Shown: piece by piece, positions 1 to 8,321 of the stretch | Layout: every line of letters begins with the position of its first letter | How positions within the stretch are numbered: the stretch's first letter is position 1 | Source of the DNA: Lachnospiraceae bacterium | Lineage (GTDB): Bacteria; Bacillota; Clostridia; Lachnospirales; Lachnospiraceae | Assembly (NCBI GenBank): GCA_021771755.1 | Contig: JAETOL010000009.1 | Coordinates: forward strand, 1-64,000 | DNA: 64,000 nucleotides | Reading direction: 5' to 3' | Position numbers and translations under genes: made by a program | The notes under the pieces: model-generated | The model's input: only the letters and a program-made list of their open reading frames with translations | What the model was told of the DNA's origin: nothing | The model's database searches: none

Positions 1-90
1 ATCAAACATCATGAATACATTCGAAGTTTAAAACCTCTTATAGCATAGGACTTACCAACTCCATAAAGCCTATGGCTTATTAAAGTACGT

Positions 91-198
91 TTAAAACTGA
101 TAGTTATCCTCTTTTTTATGTCGCTCTTTGAACCCCGCACGAAGTCTTTCCTGTTTTAATTCAAGATTGCGAACGAGCTTTGCGAGTTTCGCAATTAC
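91..198 (-). pseudogene. Possible C-terminal gene remnant at the left edge
   Basis: Reading leftward there is an open stretch of 35 codons ending in TAA at 91-93, preceded directly by an in-frame TAG at 199-201 and lacking any ATG, GTG or TTG start. The residues are mostly charged and helix-forming (it contains LELKQERLRAGF), which looks more like the tail of a coiled-coil protein than random sequence. The stretch 166-195 is also a near-perfect inverted repeat (ATTGCGAAC against GTTTCGCAAT). I do not recognise a family. The rest of 1-328 shows no other gene I can support. Confidence 0.2.
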
Positions 199-328
199 CT
201 ATATATAACGGACAAACAGTGGTAAATGTGCGAAATTTTTTTAATAAAATAGAAAAATACCATATTTTATGATACACTATTTCGTAACATCCGGTATTTT
301 ACCACAAAAAGAAAAGAGGGATTTATTT

Positions 329-1354
329 ATGTTATACTTTGAAAACGACTACTCCGAAGGCGCGCATCCAAAGCTCCTCCAGCGCCTGATGGATACTAAT
401 ATGGAGCATTTATCCAGCTATGGCTTTGACACCTATACCCTTTCCGCAAAAGAAAAAATCCGGGAGCTCTGCGGCTGTCCGGAAGCCGATGTTTATTTTC
501 TTGCAGGAGGTACACAGACAAACCAGACAGTGATTGATTCTGTTCTGAAAAGCTATGAGGGAGTTGTTGCCGCTTCCACAGGCCATGTCAGCGCCCATGA
601 GGCCGGCGCCATTGAATTTACCGGTCACAAGGTTCTGACTCTGCCTCAGAAAGACGGCAAGATCACTGCCGAAGATCTGAAAAACCTGATCGATACCTTC
701 TATGGAGACGAAAGTCACGAACACATGGTTTTCCCGGGTATGGTATACATTTCTCATCCCACGGAATATGGAACTCTTTATACCAAAAAAGAACTGGAAG
801 CCATTTCTCAGGTCTGCAAAAACAGCCATCTTCCGCTCTATATGGACGGAGCCCGACTGATCACAGCCCTTGCCTGTCCGGAAAATGAACTGACGCTTAC
901 GGATATTGCAGAGCTTTGTGATATCTTTTATATCGGAGGCACAAAAGCCGGAGCGCTGTGCGGAGAAGCCGTTGTCTTTCCCCGCAAAAATGCACCGGCA
1001 CATTTCCTCACCCTGATCAAGCAGCATGGCGCTCTTCTTGCCAAAGGACGTCTCTGCGGCGTACAGTTCGATACCCTGTTTACCGGAGAACTTTACAAGG
1101 AAACCGGCAAAAATGCCATAGAGACCGCTTCCCTTCTCAGAGAAGGACTGAAGGCAAAGGGATATACCTTTTATAATGATTCTCCTACCAATCAGCTTTT
1201 TCTGGTCATGGAGGACACGCTGCTGGAAAAACTGAAAGAAAAAGTCGTATTCAGCTTCTGGGAAAAGGCGGACGATACCCATACCGTGATCCGTTTTGCC
1301 ACAAGCTGGGCCACTTCCAGACAGGAAGTCGAAGCGCTTCTTTCTCTTTTATAG
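329..1354 (+). CDS. Threonine aldolase / beta-eliminating lyase family PLP enzyme
   Basis: This is a fold-type I PLP enzyme of the low-specificity L-threonine aldolase (GLY1/LtaE) family, which cleaves L-threonine or L-allo-threonine to glycine and acetaldehyde in the cytoplasm. The protein is 341 aa. It shows the family N-terminus (NDYSEGAHPKLLQRL), the AGGTQTN cofactor-binding loop, the MDGARL motif with the PLP-ring aspartate, and IGGTKAGAL, whose lysine should form the Schiff base. The start at 329 is chosen because AGAGGG lies just upstream and the family start MLYFENDYSEG follows. An upstream in-frame start at 269 would add 20 unrelated residues. The gene stands alone; the next gene starts 66 bases downstream with its own ribosome site. 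Exact substrate preference cannot be read from sequence. Confidence 0.85.
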   Translation: MLYFENDYSEGAHPKLLQRLMDTNMEHLSSYGFDTYTLSAKEKIRELCGCPEADVYFLAGGTQTNQTVIDSVLKSYEGVVAASTGHVSAHEAGAIEFTGHKVLTLPQKDGKITAEDLKNLIDTFYGDESHEHMVFPGMVYISHPTEYGTLYTKKELEAISQVCKNSHLPLYMDGARLITALACPENELTLTDIAELCDIFYIGGTKAGALCGEAVVFPRKNAPAHFLTLIKQHGALLAKGRLCGVQFDTLFTGELYKETGKNAIETASLLREGLKAKGYTFYNDSPTNQLFLVMEDTLLEKLKEKVVFSFWEKADDTHTVIRFATSWATSRQEVEALLSLL

Positions 1355-1420
1355 CATTGTAAATTCGTGATTTTTGACGTATAATAAGGACAGTCAGAAC
1401 ATGTGAAAAGGAGGTCAGAC

Positions 1421-2374
1421 ATGAAAAAAACCAAGAATCGTTTTGCCACTTTTGCGGTGCTGTTCGCCTCTGCGACAGCCATCATCCATATTGGAAACAA
1501 GATCATTGCCGCATCTGCATCTCTGAAGGAAATGCTGGATTCCAACAGACGAAATTACTATAAATGGCGTTTTGGAGAGATTTTTTATACAAAAAAAGGC
1601 AGTGGAAGCCCCGTTCTTCTGATCCATGACATGCTGCCGGGAGGCTCCGGTTATGAATGGACCAACGTAGAAGAAGAGCTTGCGATGGAACACACCGTAT
1701 ATACCATTGATCTCCTTGGCTGCGGCCGTTCCGAAAAACCGGGAATGACTTATACAAACTTTGTTTATGTTCAGGTAATCTGCGATTTTATCAAAAATGT
1801 GATCGGAGAAAAGACCGATGTGATTGCAAGCGGATTTTCCGGCTCTTTTGCCGTTATGGCATGCCGTAATGAAGGCAGTCTGTTTAACCGGATCATGCTG
1901 GTCAACCCGCCTGCCCCTGGCAATCTGACCCAGATGCCGGGCAAAAAAGACAAGCTCCTGAAATATTTCCTTGAAGTTCCGGTATTTGGAACTCTGGTCT
2001 ATCACATGATCGTATCAAGAGAAAACATCAATAATCTTTTTATTGAAAATATGTTTTTCGATCCTTTCCATCCGGATCAGAATATGCTTGACGCATACTA
2101 TGAAGCTGCTCATAAGGGCGGCGCCCAGGCTAAGGCAGCCTATGCCAGCAAGGCATCCCGCTTTATGAACATCAATATCCTTCCGGCGCTGAAAAATATT
2201 GATAACAGTATCTTTATCATCGAAGGAGAAGCAGAGAACAACGGGGACGCTGTAATAGCGGCATATCAGGAAGCAAATCCTTCCATTGAGGCTGTTATGA
2301 TCCCTTATACAAAACATCTTCCCCATGTGGAAGATCCTGAGAAATTCCTGGAACAGGCCGGGATCTTTCTTTAA
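1421..2374 (+). CDS. Membrane-anchored alpha/beta hydrolase
   Basis: The 317-aa protein begins with a basic segment and one hydrophobic helix (about residues 8-28), so it is probably tethered to the membrane. It is followed by an alpha/beta hydrolase core: LLIHDMLPGGSGYEW (oxyanion region), DLLGCGRSEKP, a nucleophile elbow reading GFSGS, and a late histidine in TKHLPHVEDPEKF. The elbow ends in serine where most family members have glycine (GxSxG), so the fold is clear but the exact activity is not. ATG at 1421 is chosen over 1403 because AAAGGAGG sits 6-13 bases upstream of it. A strong hairpin terminator follows. Substrate unknown; an esterase or lipase-like role is the default guess. Confidence 0.75.
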   Translation: MKKTKNRFATFAVLFASATAIIHIGNKIIAASASLKEMLDSNRRNYYKWRFGEIFYTKKGSGSPVLLIHDMLPGGSGYEWTNVEEELAMEHTVYTIDLLGCGRSEKPGMTYTNFVYVQVICDFIKNVIGEKTDVIASGFSGSFAVMACRNEGSLFNRIMLVNPPAPGNLTQMPGKKDKLLKYFLEVPVFGTLVYHMIVSRENINNLFIENMFFDPFHPDQNMLDAYYEAAHKGGAQAKAAYASKASRFMNINILPALKNIDNSIFIIEGEAENNGDAVIAAYQEANPSIEAVMIPYTKHLPHVEDPEKFLEQAGIFL

Positions 2375-2381
2375 AGCACAC

Positions 2382-2424
2382 AAAATCCGGAAGGCTGAAA
2401 TCGCTTCAGCCTTCCGGATTTTTT
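2382..2424. terminator. Bidirectional rho-independent terminator
   Basis: An 18-base arm (AAAATCCGGAAGGCTGAA) pairs across a 5-base loop with TTCAGCCTTCCGGATTTT, with T runs on both strands. It lies between the converging hydrolase gene and the ABC-transport operon and can stop transcription from both. Confidence 0.9.
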
Positions 2425-2466
2425 ACTGTCCGTTTTCATAAACGGAGAGTCTTTATTATACGAATT

Positions 2467-4026
2467 TTATTCTGTCTCTTCTGCAGCAGTCAGAGCTTCA
2501 CAGGCTTCTATCAGATCCTTTACCTTCATTTTGTTTACCAGATATTCCTTGTCTCCTACGACAGCTGCATAAAAGCTGGAATCATATTCGTAATAGCTGA
2601 CGGCCGTTTTTTCGCCTTCCGTATCTGTAAAACCAAAGGTAAATACAGCCTCTCCTTCCGGAGTATATGCCTCTGTCAGACGCTTCTCGCCTGCCATATT
2701 GATCAGCTTATTATAAAAGGTGGTAAAGAGGGTCTCGTCTGCCTCTTTTCCATCCAGAGTGTATGTCACTGTCACTTCTTCTGAAGCAGCTTCCTCCTCT
2801 GAAGACTCTGAACTTTCATCCTCGTCAGCGTCTTCCTTCGTATCCTCAGAATTCTTTTCTGCTGTCCTTACCACCTTCACTGTATGACTTTCTTCCTCGT
2901 CACGGATCTCCAGACTGTCCAAATTGTTTACCGTCAGATAATTGACGGTAAGGCTGTAAAAGTCAGAAGGAGCTTTATCCAGAATCTCTGTCAGGGACTC
3001 TTCCGGAATCGTATAAACCTCATTGCTGTCATTGACCCTTACATAACGGCTTCCGTCGATCTTATCTCCCACACAGATCACCAGTGTCTTTTCTGTCTGT
3101 GTATCCTCCTTTTCCGGCGTGTCTGCGGTTTCTTCTGCTTTTTCCTCATCCTCCACACTGTTTTCTTCCTCTTCAGATGCCTCTGAGACGTCCGTATTCG
3201 CCTCTGTATCCTCTTCTGCCATATAAGTGGAGGAAATTATGGCATAAGGGGTATCAAAGCCGTATTTGGCCGGATCTGTGCAGTGATAGTCCACGAAGTC
3301 TCCATAGGTCAGAGAACCAATAGCGGAGGTCACTGCCCCGGCTTTGGAAGTGTCTGCCTGTTCTGAGGATTTTCCGTCAGACACATACCAGTACAGACTG
3401 TCTTTATCCTGAGAAAGTGTATATCCATTTTCTTTTTCAACCTGAACTTCTTTCATGGTCGCTGAGGTTACTGTCGGAAAGGACTCGGCTTCTGCAAATG
3501 AATAGGCAGTTCCCATAAAAGGAGTCAGTGCTGTTTCTGCTGCCAGATACACGTTGTCCTCATCCTGTCTTTTTACATAATACTGACCGGAAGCTTCGTT
3601 TTTCATTCCTACCTGAAGAATAGTTTCGCTGCCGTCCTGTGCTGTAAGAACAATTTCATTCTGCGGTTTATCCAGATCGTATTCACTGAGTTCTTCCGGC
3701 TCTGTCAGTTCCTGATCTGCATCCAGGGAGGCCAGACTGTTTACTGCCCCGTCTATGGTGTCCTGGCTGACCGGGAAATCCTCTTCTCCTTTTTTTGTCC
3801 AGACATCTTCTTTTTTCTCAAAAATCTCCTGTTCTCCATCTTCAGAAAGAAAAGATACGAAGGTAAGATCCTCTGCTTCCATATCCACCAGACTGACGCT
3901 TGTGTCCTGTGCCTCTGCTTCCTTTTTTTCCCGGGAGTCCACATAAGAGGTAACTCCCAGGTAGGCACAGGAAAGCACTGCAAGAACCGCCACGCCGGAA
4001 ACCAGTTTTACTGTTTTACTTTTCAT
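2467..4026 (-). CDS. DUF4340-type membrane-anchored protein of an ABC exporter operon
   Basis: This 519-aa protein has an N-terminal membrane helix (about residues 7-27, VKLVSGVAVLAVLSCAYLGV) and a long acidic extracellular part. It contains repeated DUF4340-like units (NYLTVNNLDSLEI and TYGDFVDYHCTDPAKYGFDTP are typical segments). Two Glu/Asp/Ser-rich low-complexity linkers (about residues 279-312 and 390-420) join the units. It is last in a four-gene operon; its ATG overlaps the stop of the preceding gene by one base (TAATG), suggesting translational coupling. In other bacteria the same set (GldA, GldF, GldG, DUF4340) forms one export complex of unresolved substrate. Function here is inferred from that context. 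Confidence 0.7.
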   Translation of the reverse strand: MKSKTVKLVSGVAVLAVLSCAYLGVTSYVDSREKKEAEAQDTSVSLVDMEAEDLTFVSFLSEDGEQEIFEKKEDVWTKKGEEDFPVSQDTIDGAVNSLASLDADQELTEPEELSEYDLDKPQNEIVLTAQDGSETILQVGMKNEASGQYYVKRQDEDNVYLAAETALTPFMGTAYSFAEAESFPTVTSATMKEVQVEKENGYTLSQDKDSLYWYVSDGKSSEQADTSKAGAVTSAIGSLTYGDFVDYHCTDPAKYGFDTPYAIISSTYMAEEDTEANTDVSEASEEEENSVEDEEKAEETADTPEKEDTQTEKTLVICVGDKIDGSRYVRVNDSNEVYTIPEESLTEILDKAPSDFYSLTVNYLTVNNLDSLEIRDEEESHTVKVVRTAEKNSEDTKEDADEDESSESSEEEAASEEVTVTYTLDGKEADETLFTTFYNKLINMAGEKRLTEAYTPEGEAVFTFGFTDTEGEKTAVSYYEYDSSFYAAVVGDKEYLVNKMKVKDLIEACEALTAAEETE

Positions 4027-5525
4027 TATGCTTTTCTCCTTTTCAGCCAGATATAGAACCCTGCGATCAGGAAAAATCCGGGGATCAGTCCCATGACACA
4101 GATTTTCCAGAAGCTGACATCATAAGCGGTCAGGGTCAGTCGTGAGATTTCAAGGCTCTTTGACGGAATAGAAATGGTCTCATTGCCTTCCGAACTGCAC
4201 ATCCAGTTCAGAGATTCCATGATCATCTGCTCATTTCCTCCTGCAACTGCCTGATTGATCTGGCTGTCCATAATGTTTGCCGTGGAATAATAAATAATCT
4301 GAGTCTCTTTCTCATCATCCAGTGTTTCCGTGATGCTGACGCCGATATCAAACGGTCCTTCGATATCTTCCTCTGTTTTTTCCAGACTTTCCTCTTTTAC
4401 ATTTACCTTGGAATAAGCGCTGTCTGAGGTCGTCAGAATACTTTCTATGGCTACGGTATCCCGTACGCTGTCTGTTTTGCGGATTCCCTGTGCATAAGGA
4501 GCAAGGACAAAGTATCCGCTTGAGAAAAAGGATGTCACCGGCTCTGCATTGTTGACAGTAGGAACCAGATAATACGGGGTCTGCATTGCATAATGCTGTG
4601 CATCTTCTTCAATTACGATTCCCTCTGTTCGTTCTACTCCGTAATTTTCCAGGACAGCGTCAAAATTATCCATCGCTTCCTCTGTATAATCAGAGAAGAT
4701 CATTGCCTTTCCGCCATTTTCCAGATAAGAAAGAATCGCATCTTTTTCCTCCCCGGTAATATCACTGGAAGGAGAGTTGATCATCAGGCATGCCGCATCC
4801 TCCGGAACGCTTTCTTCCGTCAGAAGATTCAGTGTTTTGATCTCCATATTTGCTTTTTCTATATCCTCGCGGATCACGGAATCCAGTTCTTTTTCTCCGT
4901 GTCCATCCAGCGTATAAAGGATAGGAAGATCCTCTGAAGTCACATAAGAAATTGCTCCTGTAATCTGTCCTTCTCCGTCAAATCCTGTGGTATTATAGCT
5001 GTAAGTATTATAATCGATAGAGGTCTCATAGATATCATTATAATCGACAATTTTGCTTCTTTCTCCACATTCTACGATAAGACTGTTGGAAGTCAGCTGC
5101 TCATCTGTATACTCAGAAGTAAACTTCGGATTTACTACCGGATCCTTCTGTTCTACTGTGATATGATCGGAGGCATCCTCATATTTCTGCAAAAGTTTTT
5201 TGATGGTTTCATCCTCAGAACCACTGGCTGCCACCTGATAAATAGTCACATCTTTTTCCAGTTTTTTCAGGAATTTTTCCGTCTGATCTCCAATACTGAA
5301 TATCTTCTGATCGCTGACATCAATCTCTGAATACTTAGATGGAACAGCATTTACGATCATGTTTATAACTACGATCACCGCGATAAATATAGCACTGATC
5401 ACCATACTGTAGGAGCCGTTTTTTATATATTTTTTGTTGAAACTTCCCTTTATTTTTTCTTTAAAGGAAGTCTTTTTTTCCTTCTTTTTCGACAGATCTT
5501 TTTTTATTTTTTCTCTGAATTTCAC
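4026..5525 (-). CDS. GldG-like auxiliary protein of ABC-2 transporter
   Basis: About 499 aa. A lysine-rich cytoplasmic N-terminus precedes a membrane helix near residues 40-60 (MVISAIFIAVIVVINMIVNAV). The large extracytoplasmic part matches the ABC_transp_aux/GldG family (FSIGDQTEKFLKKLEKDVTIYQ, YTLDGHGEKELDS, LMINSPSSDITGEEKDAIL, MIFSDYT). A second helix close to the C-terminus (KICVMGLIPGFFLIAGFYIW) ends in RRKA. I place the start at GTG 5525, eight bases after GGGAGG; the GTG at 5534 overlaps that ribosome site and is unlikely. It lies between the permease gene and the DUF4340 gene and most likely forms the outer part of the same complex. Confidence 0.75.
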   Translation of the reverse strand: MKFREKIKKDLSKKKEKKTSFKEKIKGSFNKKYIKNGSYSMVISAIFIAVIVVINMIVNAVPSKYSEIDVSDQKIFSIGDQTEKFLKKLEKDVTIYQVAASGSEDETIKKLLQKYEDASDHITVEQKDPVVNPKFTSEYTDEQLTSNSLIVECGERSKIVDYNDIYETSIDYNTYSYNTTGFDGEGQITGAISYVTSEDLPILYTLDGHGEKELDSVIREDIEKANMEIKTLNLLTEESVPEDAACLMINSPSSDITGEEKDAILSYLENGGKAMIFSDYTEEAMDNFDAVLENYGVERTEGIVIEEDAQHYAMQTPYYLVPTVNNAEPVTSFFSSGYFVLAPYAQGIRKTDSVRDTVAIESILTTSDSAYSKVNVKEESLEKTEEDIEGPFDIGVSITETLDDEKETQIIYYSTANIMDSQINQAVAGGNEQMIMESLNWMCSSEGNETISIPSKSLEISRLTLTAYDVSFWKICVMGLIPGFFLIAGFYIWLKRRKA

Positions 5526-5538
5526 CTTTTCCACCTCC

Positions 5539-6402
5539 CTAATTCCAGCGTCTTTTTACAATTGACTGTACCGTTAAAAATACGCATACTGCAATCACAG
5601 AAAGATAATATACAATGCCGTTTATGTCAAAAATCCCATTGGCAAAATTATCAAAATGACCACTTAAATTGAATATCTGAAGGACTTTCTGGATGCCTCC
5701 TGCAAAGAAACTGCTGTTAATCACATATACTACAGCAAGGGCTGCTTCTCCAATCACACAGATCAGCGCTGAGATCAGAAAGTTCTTTATCATGCTGTAA
5801 ATAATAATGGCTGCAGCCAGTATCAGAAGCCCGAAAGTGATGCAGGTTGACAGAGCTCCTTCTGAGAAAAATGAAGAAATACCATTCATCATAAAGAAAG
5901 CAAACAAAAAGACAAAGGTCAGTACTGCCGCAATAACCTGACTTTCTGTCAAAGAGGAAATAAACACACCTATGGCAAGATTTGCACAGCCAAGGAGGAA
6001 GAATCCTAATACTGCTGTATAGGCAGACCCAAAAGAAATATCACCGAATTTTGACATAACAAGAGGGTAGAAACAAATGATTGCCATGGGAATCGCAAAT
6101 ACAGTTACCAGTGCAAGATATTTTCCCATAATGATCTTTCCTACAGATACAGGAGACGTCAAAAGCAGCTGGTCTGTCTTCTGTTTTCTCTCTTCTGCAA
6201 GGGTTCTCATTGTCAGGATCGGCACGCAGATGAGAAATACAAAGGTCATTGCGCTTAAGGTGTACTCAAATTTCGGGTAAGCGATATCCAGCTGATATGC
6301 AGAAAAATAAATTCCTGTCAGCAGCAGGATAAAAAAGATAAACAAATAACCTGTCATGGATGTAAGATAGCTTCTCAGCTCTCTTTTATAAACTGCTGTC
6401 AT
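5539..6402 (-). CDS. ABC-2 type transporter permease (GldF-like)
   Basis: An integral membrane permease of 287 aa with about six hydrophobic helices. It starts MTAVYKRELRSYLTSMTGYLFI, a classic ABC-2/GldF beginning, and contains the conserved cytoplasmic turn RTLAEERKQKTDQLLLTSPVS before helix 3. ATG 6402 is preferred over the in-frame upstream ATG because GGGGGAG lies just upstream of it. The gene overlaps the end of the ATPase gene by 17 bases. Together with the ATPase it would form the transport core; the substrate is unknown. Confidence 0.85.
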   Translation of the reverse strand: MTAVYKRELRSYLTSMTGYLFIFFILLLTGIYFSAYQLDIAYPKFEYTLSAMTFVFLICVPILTMRTLAEERKQKTDQLLLTSPVSVGKIIMGKYLALVTVFAIPMAIICFYPLVMSKFGDISFGSAYTAVLGFFLLGCANLAIGVFISSLTESQVIAAVLTFVFLFAFFMMNGISSFFSEGALSTCITFGLLILAAAIIIYSMIKNFLISALICVIGEAALAVVYVINSSFFAGGIQKVLQIFNLSGHFDNFANGIFDINGIVYYLSVIAVCVFLTVQSIVKRRWN

Positions 6403-7417
6403 GATTCTCCCCCTTTTCACTTTCTGTCGGCTCCTGCGGATCAGCTTCTTCCTGTTCTGTATTCTTATCCTCGGAAGTGGTCTGATCCTCTTCTGTCAGT
6501 TCCAGGAATATCTCTTCCAGAGAAACCTTTCTGGACTGCATCTCAAGGATCGGACAGTGATTTTCTGCCATTTTATAAAAAATTTCTTCCCGGATATCTC
6601 TGTTTTCTTCTGTAGAAACTGTGATATTCCATCCTTCCACACCTGTTTTTTTATCTATTGTAATCTCTTTTACTCCCGGTATTTCCAGCAAATGCTGACG
6701 GATATTATCCTTTTCTCCTTTGGCAAGAAGATTGATATTATTCGCCCCTGCTGCCAGTTTGCTCAAATTATCCGGAGTGTCGCTGGCAACCAGTTTTCCA
6801 TGAGAAATGATCAGTACATAATCACAGACTGCACTGACTTCCGACAAAATATGTGAGCTTAAGATCACTGTATGTTTTTTCTTCAGACTTTTGATCAGAT
6901 CACGGATTTCTATGATCTGTTTCGGGTCAAGACCAACTGTAGGTTCATCCAGAATGATCACTTCCGGATAGCCTAAAATAGCCTGAGCAAGACCAACTCT
7001 CTGGCGATAGCCTTTAGAAAGATTCTTGATCAGACGATTCTTCATATCTGTTATTTTTACCATATCCATGACTTCTTCAATCATGGCTTTCTTTTTATCT
7101 TTTGGGATTTTTTTCAGATCCGCTGCGAATTTCATATATTCCAGAACGGTCATATCGAAATAAAGAGGCGGCTGCTCCGGAAGATACCCGATGCATTTTT
7201 TTGCCTTTTCCGGCTCTTCCAGAATGTCGTGTCCATCTATGGATACGGTGCCTTCTGTAGAGGCAATATAGCCGGTAATCATATTCATTGTAGTAGATTT
7301 CCCTGCCCCATTCGGCCCCAGAAATCCATAAATTTTACCCTTCTCTATCTGAAAAGAAAGGTGGTCAACCGCTGTATGATCTCCATACTTTTTGACCAGA
7401 TTTTTGACTTCAATCAC
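6386..7417 (-). CDS. ABC transporter ATP-binding protein (GldA-like)
   Basis: The cytoplasmic motor of the exporter, 343 aa. Visible motifs are Walker A GPNGAGKST, the Q-loop region YLPEQPPLY, the signature LSKGYRQRVGLAQ, Walker B VIILDEPTVGLDP, and the switch histidine in ILSSHILSE. A C-terminal extension of about 110 residues, ending in an acidic Glu/Asp/Thr tail, is typical of exporters paired with ABC-2 permeases. Start is GTG at 7415-7417, with AAAGGAGGA 8 bases upstream. It is the first gene of the operon ATPase-permease-GldG-DUF4340, all tightly packed on the - strand. Confidence 0.9.
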   Translation of the reverse strand: MIEVKNLVKKYGDHTAVDHLSFQIEKGKIYGFLGPNGAGKSTTMNMITGYIASTEGTVSIDGHDILEEPEKAKKCIGYLPEQPPLYFDMTVLEYMKFAADLKKIPKDKKKAMIEEVMDMVKITDMKNRLIKNLSKGYRQRVGLAQAILGYPEVIILDEPTVGLDPKQIIEIRDLIKSLKKKHTVILSSHILSEVSAVCDYVLIISHGKLVASDTPDNLSKLAAGANNINLLAKGEKDNIRQHLLEIPGVKEITIDKKTGVEGWNITVSTEENRDIREEIFYKMAENHCPILEMQSRKVSLEEIFLELTEEDQTTSEDKNTEQEEADPQEPTESEKGENHDSSL

Positions 7418-7440
7418 TGAACTCTCCTCCTTTTATCACT

Positions 7441-7530
7441 TATAACAGAAGATGTTCCCGGGCGAAACAGAGATAGGGGGAGTCCGGAAACATCTTCTTA
7501 TAAAGCAGATCATCATCTGTCTGCTTCATG
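7441..7530 (-). other. Two adjacent inverted repeats between rsmG and the ABC operon
   Basis: Positions 7441-7461 (TATAACAGAAGATGTTCCCGG) partly complement 7483-7503 (CCGGAAACATCTTCTTATA), and 7504-7527 holds AAGCAGA-N10-TCTGCTT. On the - strand these lie after rsmG and before the exporter genes. They could end the rsmG transcript, but neither is followed by a clean T run. Confidence 0.35.
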
Positions 7531-7588
7531 AATATTTTATGAAAAAATTGTGATAAAAGTAGGGGTATTATGTGAGGATTTTGTGAAA

Positions 7589-8311
7589 CTACACCAGAGG
7601 CTCCTTCAGCGGTGTACCTGCCTTCCTTGGATATTTTCCAGGGGTGGCTTTTACTTTTTCGACCACTACAAGCGACCTCTGGATCTCAGAATCCGGAAGC
7701 TGGAAATAAATGACATCCCTGATCTTTCCTCCAAGGATTTTCACTGCTTTTTCCGCCTGTTCCACTTCCTCCTGTACCGTACCGGATTTATAGGAAATGA
7801 AGCTTCCGCCCGGCTTCACATAAGGAAGACAGTATTCAGAAAGTGTCGCCAGATTGGAGACAGCTCTTGACACACACAGATCAAAGCTTTCTCTGTAGGC
7901 CTTATTTTTGGCAAATTCCTCCGCTCTTCCGTGAACAGCGGTAATATCTGTCAGCTTCAGAAGCGCAAAAGTCTCCTCCAGGAAATTCACTCTTTTTTTC
8001 AGGGAATCCAGAAGGCAGGCTTCCAGATGAGGGAAGGCGATCTTCAGGGGAACTCCGGGGAATCCCGCTCCTGTACCTATGTCCATGACACGCGTTACCT
8101 TCTGCATATCTACCGCCTTGACACAGGCAAGGCTGTCCAGAAAATGCTTTACAAGAACCTCCTGGAATTCCGTGATCCCGGTAAGATTCATGACTTTATT
8201 TTTTTCTACCAGATATTCGTAAAAATCAATAAACTGCTGCCTCTGCTGCTCATTTAATGAGATGCCCATTTCCCGGCAGCCCTGATCCAAAATTGTCAGA
8301 TCGTATGCCAT
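7589..8311 (-). CDS. rsmG: 16S rRNA m7G527 methyltransferase RsmG (GidB)
   Basis: A 240-aa SAM-dependent enzyme that methylates N7 of G527 in 16S rRNA, a position next to the streptomycin site. It shows the family opening (QRQQFIDFYEYLVEKNKVMNLTGI), KHFLDSLA, the SAM-binding loop VMDIGTGAGFPGVPL, and the C-terminal SRAVSNL and YCLPYVKPGG segments. ATG 8311 is chosen over 8356 because GAGGAAAAG precedes it, the length then matches the usual 239 aa, and it starts 10 bases after the mnmG stop. It closes the mnmE-mnmG-rsmG cluster found left of oriC in many bacteria. Confidence 0.95.
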   Translation of the reverse strand: MAYDLTILDQGCREMGISLNEQQRQQFIDFYEYLVEKNKVMNLTGITEFQEVLVKHFLDSLACVKAVDMQKVTRVMDIGTGAGFPGVPLKIAFPHLEACLLDSLKKRVNFLEETFALLKLTDITAVHGRAEEFAKNKAYRESFDLCVSRAVSNLATLSEYCLPYVKPGGSFISYKSGTVQEEVEQAEKAVKILGGKIRDVIYFQLPDSEIQRSLVVVEKVKATPGKYPRKAGTPLKEPLV

Positions 8312-8321
8312 ATTCTTTTCC

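Noticed and set aside
1-120. tracrRNA or CRISPR repeat-like sequence at the left edge
   Set aside because: TTTAAAAC and a following hairpin look suggestive, but there are no repeated units, spacers or cas genes.
3084-3323. + strand ORFs within the DUF4340 gene
   Set aside because: Opposite-strand shadows of acidic low-complexity codons, no ribosome site or family pattern.
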